Both the position numbers and the translations under genes were made by a program. From Sinotaia quadrata (taxonomy: Eukaryota > Mollusca > Gastropoda > Architaenioglossa > Viviparidae), in NCBI GenBank assembly GCA_028829895.1, contig CM054181.1, positions 5,418,001 to 5,482,000 of the forward strand: a DNA stretch of 64,000 nt. Direction: 5' to 3'. The notes under the pieces are model-generated. The model did not search any database, was not told the DNA's origin, and was given only the letters and a program-made list of their open reading frames with translations. This document shows, piece after piece, positions 21,801 to 33,800 of this stretch (its first letter is position 1; every line of letters starts with the position of its first letter).

Positions 21801-24800
21801 TTCTTAATTATTCTAATTATTTGTGTTGATGTAGAGATTTAATGATAGTGATTCTTGCTCCTTGTGTTGATATAGACAGCAGTTCTTGCTCCTTGTGTTG
21901 ATAATGATATAGACAGCAATTCTTGCTCCTTGCGTCGACGTAGACAACAATTTTTGCTCTTTATGTTGATGTAATCTTAATGATTGTGATTCTTACTCCT
22001 TGTGTTGATGTAAACTTAATGATTGTGATTCTTACTCCTTGTGTTGATGTAAACTTAATGATTGTGATTCTTACTCCTTGTGTTGATGTAGACTTAATGA
22101 TTGTGATTCTTACTCCTTGTGTTGATGTAGACTTAATGATTGTGATTCTTACTCCTTGTGTTGATGTAGACTTAATCATTGTGATTCTTACTCCTTGTGT
22201 TGATGTAGACTTAATCATTGTGATTTTTACTCCTTGTGTTGATGTAGACTTAATGATTGTGATTCTTACTCCTTGTGTTGATGTAGACTTAATCATCCCT
22301 CACTCCTTGCATTGTAGATTTTATGTATAGACAGTGTCTGTTGTACACCTCATTCACATTTCTTCTTTTTTTAATTTTGTTTTTATAGATTCCCATTGTG
22401 GAAGATGAAATGAAAAAGGCTGCAGGAGAGGTGAAAGAAGATGGTAAGTGCTGATGAATAATGATTTGTATTTATCATAGAAAGAAATTAACATAATTTA
22501 TGGGGATTTTGTGGACACTTTTTTGATGCAGTTTAATTTACAATTTCTATTAGTTGGTGAGAAACAATATTTTGTCTTACACACTTCAGGTTTGTTGCTG
22601 AATTATTTCAATTCTTTTAAAAACAAATAAGCAAGTGTCCGCAATATAGAATATTTAAACTCACCTACTTTGCAAGGAAATAATCCCTAAAACAAAGTCT
22701 ATCCAAGAACTCAAGCATTCAGATATGAGGGGAAAAGTCTGCTGTTTCCTGTTAGGCAGTTTGTTGGCGCTATATTTATTAGTGAAACAACACAAATCAA
22801 AATAGTCAAATTGGAGTGTAATCCCTGTTACTAATTAGACAGTCTGTCAGTACTATATATGGACATTCAAATTTGAGAGTTGATGTTACTAAGAAGGCAG
22901 TCTGTCAGTACTATATATGGACATTCAAATTTGAGAGTTGATGTTACTAATTAGACAGACTGTCAGTACAATATATGGACATTCAAATTTGAGAGTTGAT
23001 GTTACTAAGAAGGCAGTCTGTCAGTACTATATATGGACATTCAAATTTGAGAGTTGATGTTACTAAGAAGGCAGTCTGTCAGTACTATATATGAACATTC
23101 AAATTTGAGAGTTGATGTTACTAAGTAGGCAGTCTGTCAGTGCCATGCTTGGACATTTAAATTTGAGAGTTGATGTTACTAAGTAGGCAGTCTGTCAGTG
23201 CTATGTTTGGCTGTCACCAGAAGCAAGACAAAGGACCAGAAACAAATTTATCATCTTCTCGCATCCAGTTCTCTGGTATGAGTTGCATAAACCTTGCATT
23301 TAGTGGTGGCAAAACAGAGCATGATATCCGGTCTTAGTAGGTAGTCCACCACTTTACGCTCAAAAACAGTGTTAGTTAATATAAAAAATACAGTATTATT
23401 TAATATTATAAATACAATTTTATTTAATATTATAAATACAGTATTATTTTATAATCTTTTAATTATGCTATTCTTTATAAAAGGTAATTTTTTAGTCTTG
23501 ATTGATTTTTAAGAAAATGTCTCTGGATAATTTTTCTTATTTTGCAGAGATGCAGTCTGGAGGTGGTGTGCAGCGACTGGTTACAGCAGATGGGACATAT
23601 GCTACACAGAGTGCATTCAGTACTGTCAGTGTTAAAAAGCAAGAGGAAAGGTTTGTTTACTTCCTGTTGCTCTGCCATAAGAATCATATGCATTTGTTTA
23701 AGCTACCAAGCAATAAATGTACTGCATTTCGCTATACGTTGCTAACAATCATAATTCACTCTCTGTTTTCTTTTCCCTATAGACCAACACTGCGCAAAGA
23801 TATGATGGAAGGGGATTTTTTTATTGGTGCAGCCCTGGCTACCACGCTTACCAAACTGGCTCTCAAGTTTATTGCCCTGACTACAGACAAGAAACGACAG
23901 AATGTAAGCAGTCGAGACATCTTTTGACTTACTTAGATGAAAACAATATTTTAGTCTAATGGTAATTGCCAGTTTATCACTGATTGAAAACATCAAACGA
24001 CAGAGTGTAAGCAGTCGAGACATCTTTTGACTTACTTAGATGAAAACAATATTTTAGTCTAATGGTAAATGTCAGTTTATCACTGATTAAAAACATCAGA
24101 TGACACAATGTGAGCTGTATAATTCTGAAGTAATTTTATCACCTGTCTCTTGTCAATATACAACAGAATTTCAGCTTACAGTATGCTTTGGGTGTACTCA
24201 GATGATAATAATACTGTATTAAAGTGTCATTGAATGTCTAGTTTATAAGCCATTTAAGCCAAAAAAGTAACAGATAGCAAAGCTTTAAATATAACTCTGG
24301 GTGTATTTGAGGAAAATAAAACCGTATTATGTGTCATATTGGATGCTTTGTGTAGCCCTTGAATGTGCACATATTTATATCTTGTTTACATTATTTTTAG
24401 CTAAAGTAAGTAAATTTAAATCTGTTTCTGAACTGTATTGACAGAAATGTTCAATTAAATGTTTTATGACTTCATTGACTTGGTTAATATGAACCCTTCA
24501 CATTAATGCTAAAAATGTATTTCAGAAATGTAGAACATTGTCAGCTTTGAATTTTACTACAGTGTAGAAAATTAAAAGGAAGGATTTTGGTTTTAAAACC
24601 TTAAACATTTCTGCAGTAGATTTACAATTTTAGCACCCTAATATGATCATAATTTAACATTATTTCTTTTCTTTTAAAAAAAATAATCTTTATACAGTAG
24701 ATCAGATACGTTTTCCTTCTACAGGGATTTGTTGCAGAGGCCATGTTAATCATGGCAACCATCATTCACCTTGGAAAATCTGGTCTTTCAGAAAAAGTAA

Positions 24801-27800
24801 GTTATTCTTTGATGCAACAGTGAGAAAAATACATAAAATACATGTATAATTTATACCTTTACTTGAGAATTAAAAAAAATTTGTTTAATTCTCTTTAACT
24901 TATTAGTACACTGTCAACATTTGTTTTCAACATATATATTTCCTTTTGATAATTCATACTTTGTTATTGCTTTAAAGTTATCCCTATACTATTTATTTTC
25001 CATTTCTGCTGCTTTCTAGTACATTTCCTTTAATATCTTTCTCTCATTCCTGCCCTGCTTCATAGTTTGTAAGATTACTGAATGTTTGAAATAGAAGTTA
25101 AATTAAAAAATATTTCTCCACAATTGACATTATTGAGGTTCCCTGCAAAAAAAGTCATGAGTCAATTTTTTTTTTCCTGTATAGCATTTTATTCCATATA
25201 AAATGAACAGTTCATCAGCAGCATCTCAGCTATTATCTTTTATTTGGATGGCATTTAGCTTCAAGATGTAAGCACACAAGGACCTCAAAACAGTGAAACT
25301 TGAAAGCCACTTATCTTTGGACATAGTTATGATTGCTGGTTTTGGGGGGAAAATAATTTCTGGTTATAGTTACAATTACTGGTTTTGGGGGGAAATATCT
25401 GGTCATAGTTATGATTACTGGTTTGAGGTTGAGCATTTTAATAAGCAGTTAATATAATAAAGCAGAATTTCTGGTCATTATATGATTACTGGTTTGGAGG
25501 GCATTCAATGAGCAGTGTTCATATAATTTTTGGCCATAGTTATGATTAATAGTTTGAGGGACATTGTTGAACCAGAATTGATAGAATTTCTGGCCATAGT
25601 TATGATTAATAGTTGAGGGACATTGTTGAAGCAGTATTGATAGAATTTCTGGCCATAGTTATGATTAATAGTTGAGGGACATTGTTGAAGCAGTATTGAT
25701 AGAATTTCTGGCCATCAAACACTTTAAAGAAAAGCAAGTTCATTATAAGCTCAGAAAAAGAATGTTTAGGAATTGCTGCAACAAGATGACATTAACAGTC
25801 ACATCATAAATAATTTTAATAATAATAATAAAGTAGACTTACGAGAGCACTTACTCATTTAAAAGCTCTAAATGTTTTGCATTTTACAATATTTATACAC
25901 AAGAATGAAAGCAAAATATTTCCTTTACTTATTATTTGGAGAATTCAAAATCTGTGTCTGATGATCCTCCATTACCAGGATGAGTTTCTTCTTTACTATC
26001 ATGCTTATGGTCAAAACCTGGCCTCCCCCACATATTTGCTGAACCTTTGGCAATAATATGAAGAAAACTGTCAGTTAATGTAACATTATTTTTCAGGAAT
26101 ATGTTGAAAGAATTTATAAATTTGAGGTAATTGGGGAAGAAAAAAAAACAGGATTAATTTATTTAATTTATTTAAGTTCCATTTTACTACAGAATATCAA
26201 AAGAATATTTACTGAAAATTGTGCTTGTAAAAAAAGAAATGAAACAGTTGAATCATTTGTAATAATATTATAACAGAATAATATATATATATATAATACT
26301 ATATATAATATATAATAATAGTATATATAATATATATTTACACACACAAAAAAAGATGCTTGCTTTATCCCAATTTCTAATTCTTTTGTCATTTACTAGC
26401 CAATTACAGATGATGATGTGGATCGCATTGCTACCTGTCTGAGAGTGTTGGCAGAGAGGTCAGACCTGATGCACGAGATATACAACAGTGCCTGTCGTGG
26501 TTCTCTTTCGCTAATGTTGGCTGCAAAGATTGAGGAGGACAAGGCTGCCCAAGAGGTACAGTTTTATTTATTAGCCTGGGTGGTATGCAGAGGTGTTATA
26601 AAATACTAGTACAGGACAATTAAATGGGAAAGAAAAGCATAAATAAAAATAACGGTAAAAGATATATTCAATTGAAAAATGTAAAAGATTTACATTACAT
26701 AGGGAGATTAAGACGTGAGGTTTTAATGGATTTGGTAAGCCTTAAAAATTGGAAAAAATGATAATTATCAGATAGGTAAAACTTAAGTTATGGATAATTA
26801 GGATAAAAAATACTTTTTGACAAATCTGTTTCTAGAATAATTTTTATTGTTAGAATTTTTTTTTAATTCAGAAGGGAAGACAGAAAGACAATTTTGTTCT
26901 AAACTATTTGTTTAATATTAGTATTTTTAAGTAGTCTCATCCTCTTAAAAAAAATTCTATTTGTTTAATAATATAGGCTGCAGAGAAGAAAGTAGTGAAA
27001 GTGCAGGCTGATGATCCTATCAATTTCACTCAGCTTATCAATCGCAGTGACATGGGGCCTGGAGAGGTCAGTACTCTAATTAGTTGTACGATTTCAATCT
27101 TTGCATGTAGTAATCTAATCACATTTAGAATTTTTACTGCCTAAAGTTGGTAATCAGTTTGGATTTTATCACCTACATTTAATGTTTTAATCGGCTTCAA
27201 AATTCTTTACCACTCACATTTGGTACTCTAATCGTTTGCCATAATATCTCTATGTACTCTAATCATTTATAGTATTTTTGCCGTTTGCAGTCTGCTCTTA
27301 TGCAGGATTTCTCTACTTCCTTGCAACTCAGTATTTAATAATTTCATCACTTTAAGTCAATATTAGGATTTTCCCAACCCACATTTAGTTTTCCAGTGTC
27401 TTGTTATATACTTTGATATGACATGCTGTTTGCAGCCCTTTAGATGATAAGGGGGTAGTTTAACTGCATCAGTGGACTTCATGATGACAGATGACCCACC
27501 ATTACCACAAGTAGCTACCCTTGTATATGTTAGAAAATTAAGTTCTTCACTGCATTAAATAAAGACTCTTTGTTTCTGGCCTTTCATGATAATTCCACAA
27601 CCTCTTGAGCTTTTACTCCTAAGCCAAATTATCACAAAACTTCTCTTATTAACAATTTATACATCAATCTGGTCTCAGAACTCATTTTAGAATGTTAAGC
27701 AATGAGCAGCATCCAGTACACTGACTTGTTAGTGGGCTTCATAAACAGACTTTTGCTACACAGGCCAAAGCTAATATAGTATTAGTGCAGAGAAGAGTAC

Positions 27801-30800
27801 TATCTTGGTTAAGAATAGGTTAGTTGCCTCCTCCATGTGCACTGATAAACTTTTAGGTGATGTGATGGTAGAGGAGACAAAAGTTCTTTGGTGATGTGAT
27901 GGTAGAAGAGGCAAAAACTCTTTGGTGATGTGATGGTAGAAGAGGCAAAAACTCTTTGGTGATGTGATGGTAGAAGAGGCAAAAACTCTTTGGTGATGTG
28001 ATGGTAGAAGAGGCAAAAATTCTTTGATGATATGATGGGTAGTAGAGGCAAAAACTCTTTGGTGATGTGATGGTAGAAAAGGCAAAAACTCTTTGTTAAT
28101 GTGATGGTAGAAGAGGCAAAGGAGTTTCCACATTAACATTGCAGTTACATTGTGTGTGTGTGTAACATTTGGGAGAGAGGCAAAGGAGTTTCTTTCCACA
28201 TTAACATTGCAGTTACATTGTGTGTGTAACATTTCCACATTAACATTGCAGTTACATTGTGTGTGTGTGTAACATTTGGGAGGTGACCGTCCAACACAAA
28301 AACAAGTTTTTTTTGTTTTTGTTTTTTAGCGGGGGGGGATAAGGAATGTTAGGAAACTAACACTAACTAAAATATTTGTGATGATTAGTTTTATAGGTCC
28401 AAGGGGGGGAAGCCTTTAATGTCTTTTTGTAGCATAAGAGGTACAAACATCAGTCAAATTAATTCTTATTATCAGATCAAATCTGTTTTATTTCATTTTG
28501 CAACCCCACATCTCTTACAGACTATCAATACTATCAGATCACGAAAAGGTTGATCCATTATAATAGTATAGATGAAATAAAAAATTACATGTATGTTGTA
28601 TGTCCATTCTTTTATTCTACAATCTGTTTAAATTAATGTACACTTTGAATATAAATATTTGTTCAGTGTCCTTTCATTTATTCTTTCACTAGAACCTTTT
28701 GTTCAAAGTAATATCAAATTTGAATTAGAAATTCAAATTACTAATTTTGTTCCATTTCACAAGAATCTGTTTCAGTGTATATTTTTAAATATAAAAGTGG
28801 AAGTAATTTATGTTTTAAATTATAAATTTGTATTTTGTGTATTCTTTCTTTTTTTCCATTTCATTAGAACCTGTTTAAGTAATATTTATTATGAATTATA
28901 AATGTATATAGTACCATTCTTATTGTTTATAATTTATTGGATTTATTATTTTTATTGTTCCATTTGACAGAACCTATTTAAATAGTATATATTTTGAATC
29001 ATAAATTTTTTATTGTTCCATTTCACTAGAACCTGTTTGAAGTAACAATGTCTCAAGCATTAGGAATGTCTTCCAAAAAGGATGCTGATATCATGGGCTC
29101 CTCAAAATTGAGCAAAGTGAGTCAGATTACTTCCCTTTACTGTTTTCTCTGTTGATTGCTAAATGCTTAAGTAGAATCATCTGTAAAAATGTCTTTTTGC
29201 AAAATGCATAAATTTCTTTCTACCCATCCTACAGCCAAGATATTTTAGTAATAAGATATTTTTGGCATTTCAACAATTGCATGAATTTTTCAGTTGTAAC
29301 CAGTCATATAGAAGAAAAACATTTCTAGAGTATTATAGAATGTTCTGGAGTCATCTCAATGTTTACCAGACACTCTAGAAAGTTCCATAAAGCTCTGAAA
29401 TATTCTAGAATGTTCTAGAAAGCCACAAAACTATCTATGAATAGTTTAAAACTTAGAAAAAAGAAAATTCTCAAAGATTTTTAATGAATAATGTTTTGGA
29501 AAATACTCAAAATATTCTTCTCATTCTTTCAAAAATATTCTCATTTCACTCCTTCGGTATATTTTATATAAAGCTTATTTTACACTTTGTGTAAACATCC
29601 TATTTCTTAAATCTGACTAAAGACTCTAGGCAATGTATGGCAATATTTTACAGTCATCATAATCTTACTAAGACTCCTGAAGCATGTTGTTGTTTGGCAA
29701 GACTAAATATTTCACACTAAACTTATGACACATGGTGTATGGCAAGACTAAATATTTCACACTTCTTATGACACATGTTATTTGGCAAGACTAAATATTT
29801 ACAGCCATCATACTCTTGATGACTGTACAAGGAAACTCTTGAACCTATTTATTACTATCCAGGTAACTCAGCTGACCGGATTCTCTGATCCAGTGTATGC
29901 TGAGGCATATGTGAATGTGAATCAGTATGATATTGTTCTGGACGTGCTGATTGTGAACCAGACAGCGGACACGCTGCAGAATCTGACTTTAGAGCTCGCC
30001 ACCCTAGGTATGTCAACAGCTGGTAGAAAGCAGACAGTCGTCTGGCTGTGATATCAGTTTCTCTTTATGTGTTTGTACCACTAGGTATGTCAACAGCTGG
30101 TAGAAAACAGACAGTCATCTGGCTGTGATATCAGTTTCTCTTTATGTGTTTGTACCACTAGGTATGTCAACAGCTGGTAGAAAACAGACAGTCATCTGGC
30201 TGTGATATCAGTTTCTCTTTATGTGTTTGTACCACTAATTTGCTTTATCCAATTAATATGGCATCCTCCTGGAATGTTAAATCTGCATAAATCAATATTT
30301 ACTTGCAGGTGACTTGAAGTTGGTTGAAAAGCCACAACCACTGCTTCTTGCACCCCATGATTTCTGCAACATCAAGGCCAACATCAAAGTAGCATCCACT
30401 GAGAATGGAATTATTTTTGGCAATATCGGTAACTATGACAAAGGGCTTCCTTGATGATGATTAGGTAGTAAAAGACTGTTGTGTTTGTGAGAGATTTGAT
30501 TTCTTTGTTCTTGATCAAGTACTAGTAGGTTGTCATTTTTGAGAGAAGTACTATGCCTACACATTCATTTGTCATCACAGCAATTTTGTTTTGTTGTTGA
30601 CAGATGTGTGATTTAGTGGCTCTTTTATGTATTTACTTCTGTCAAAGATTTGGCTCTTTTATGTATTTACTTCTGTCAAAGATTTGGCTCTTTTATGTAT
30701 TTACTTCTGTCAAAGATTTGGTTCTTTTATGTATTTACTTCTGTCAAAGATTTAGCTCTTTTATGTATTTACTTCTGTCAAAGATTTGGCTCTTTTATGT

Positions 30801-33800
30801 ATTTACTTCTGTCAAAGATTTGGCTCTTTTATGTATTTACTTCTGTCAAAGATTTAGCTCTTTTATGTATTTACTTCTGTCGAAGATTCGGCAGTTTATA
30901 TATTTACAATCCAAACACCTAGTGAAAATGCAATGAATACTAAAGTTAATTTACAGTTGTTAAGGTCAGTTAAGCTTGATAAGAAGAGTTAAGAAAACAA
31001 CAGTCTGTTAGTTACAGGAAGATTTCCTACTTTAGCATACTCATTTAACTATTAAAAGAGCATTATTTTAGATCTTAAGTTGCACAATTTGAATATAAAT
31101 TTTAAAAATTCCATGTCTATAATTCTATGTGTGGTCTACAAAGTAAAGAAAGGAATCATATTATTACAAACACCAATAAACATTTGTGAAATTTAGCATC
31201 AAAGAACTTTATTTTACAAATCTAGATACTTTTTCTTTTTTAAAAAAATGGTCAGTGATTTATCAAAAGGTATTTAGGAAAAACGACAAGCTCATTGTTG
31301 CGGCGTTGGTTGTGCTGACCTCTCTCCCCTCCTCGATGGGTGGGTGGGGGTCAGAACAGCTGCGATGCCAATGACACACCAAGTGGCAAGATGTGAAAAT
31401 AGTCAACTCTCGCATTCAGACAACATGATATTCTTGTGGGGGTACTTTATTCTGATATGCAGGGTAAAGTGTGAAAATTGGCTGTGAATTTGAGTAGGTG
31501 TATGAGGGACGAACGGAACGAACGAACAAAGAACCACACAAATGCACTTTCTCAACAATGAAAGAAAAAGCCTAACTCTTGATAAAGAGTTAAGAAAATT
31601 TATTCTAAAATGGGGCTACTTTCATACGGCATTAGTCGTTCATTCAGATAACATCCACACACAAGATTCATGGGATGGGGAACAAGAGCGATGAAAATGG
31701 TAAATAAAATTAAATTTAAAAAATTAACAAAATCAATAGTATGACTAGCGGTGATGACCACAATAACAACTGCCAAATAAAATTACAGACACAATTCTCT
31801 GGGTGAAAACCCAATACTACAACAAATGTAAATCACAACAGCGGTGATAACTGCAAAAATATCCAATGCTAATGAAAATTAGTGTTACGAATCTGTGGGT
31901 GAAGACCCAACACAGATAATAAATAATAAGTTACAAAAGAGATGATAACTGCAAATCTCAAACACAAAGTTATCTCAATCATAATTAAATATCAGTAGAA
32001 AAGTTCAGGGTGGAAACCCAAGTGTCAATAGTAATAAATACTAATTAATCAAAGTTAAATGTTTAAAAAAATGTTCAGGATGGAAACCCAAATGTCAGTA
32101 ATAAATATTCAACCAGAATGTTCATTAAAAAATGTCAATAATATTAATAAACTACAACTAAGCTGCCTAAGTGAATGCACCTCTAACTAAATGTTTTCCT
32201 ACGTACAAATGTTAGAAACAAAACGATGAAACACTCCTGCAGGAACACACATCTGCATGCGCAATGAAGAAGCTTGGTCACACTTGCCTACACACTGGAA
32301 AAAAAAGAACACAGTTACATAGTTGCCAACATGCTGGCATAACATGAAGAGTCACACGACGCACACCTGATGAACCATCCACTGAACAATGGATCCGCTT
32401 CATGGGAATAGAAAGTTACAGGGTCGTTGACACGCTGGCACAACAGTAGTTACGGAGAATCAGACACAGCTGCATTGATGAATGGGACCGTGAATCCAAT
32501 GTAAACAAATATCACACATGATGCCTGTTGAAACTGAACTGAAAAATGCAAGTCTTCGATACCCGGTGAAGACCTAAGTGTCTGTTCCCGCTGATAAGTG
32601 CCGAACACCTTCCCGTTGAAAAGCGGTAAAGAAATAAAGTCATGTGGTTGACTGTATGATGAATGTCATTTTTAGGCGCCAAATTTAACGTCACCAACCC
32701 TGTGGCTTTGGTACATTACAATTTCCACTAAACTGAAGACACTCAATGGGTAAATTCCGAATTATGGAAAACTTGGAATTAAAACCCATGCGTGGGCCCG
32801 ATGTGGAGAAAAAAATAGCGACAGAGTCCCAACACACCAGAGTCCCAATCAGCCCATGCACTCATACACTGAATCCAATATGGATGCGAAGTCCTTTTAT
32901 AAAAACTAAGTTTTCTAACACCTTCCAGAAGAACTCGCATGTGAATTTATGACTATCCTATTGTTGTTGGTGCATTCACAGAATATAGTCTCTCTCTAAA
33001 ATTTATAATTAGGAGCTATTTAAATTAAATATATTGTCTACCTATTTCTAACTTAATTAACTATCACCTAACATAAATAATTAAACAAATAAAACAAAGC
33101 ACAAAATAAGCATGCACACACACAAACTCACTGACTATGCATGTATAACACCACATTCTCTCCAGTAACATGAATACAAAAATAGGCACGTCATGCAAGG
33201 AGGCAAAGGGAGGTAAGAAAACATTAAAAAGAATTTTTCTTGATTACCCCCTTTTACTGTGACACTCATGTTAAATGTTACTCTTCAGCTAGAGTTTGTT
33301 TGAATGTTTCTTTACAAATAACAATAGTTTATCCAAGAAATGGGTTAGTGGGGGAAGCACTTATGAAGTGTCACTATTCTGCAAAGTATTCAGATGTCAT
33401 TGCTTTATTTTCTGTCACTTGATAGAAAATTCATTAATATTTTTTAACTATTTCAAACAGATTATTTACCATTTTGCAGAGATACAAAATCACTTTATTT
33501 AAAATGAAAAATTAATTATAGTAAATAAATATTTTTACAAAATTAAACAAAGACATCTAACTGTGTCAGTACAAAGAGTGTCATTGGTGAGATACTTCCT
33601 ACTTCTATATGAAACCTTTCCACAAGAAACTGTTAAATGTTTAATTAATAATTAAGTTAGATCATCTTGATGATTGTCATTGTTTAGGAGATTGCAAGTT
33701 TGAGTAAAATTAACAATTTGTTTCCAGTGTATATTGTGTCGGATGCTTACAAGTTATAGTAAAATTAACAATTTGTTTCCAGTGTACGATGTGTCGGGTG

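Noticed and set aside
21118..22330. 190-, 111- and 116-codon repetitive frames
   Set aside because: Artefacts of 33- and 39-bp arrays inside a COPB1 intron; open on both strands.
27771..28238. 155-codon - strand repetitive frame ([15 protein letters not shown])
   Set aside because: Produced by the 34-bp array in an intron.
30604..30936. Two long repetitive + strand frames
   Set aside because: Produced by the 34-bp array, open in more than one frame.
32512..32952. Short frames on both strands around the putative LTR end
   Set aside because: No similarity and they cross the proposed LTR/primer-site boundary.
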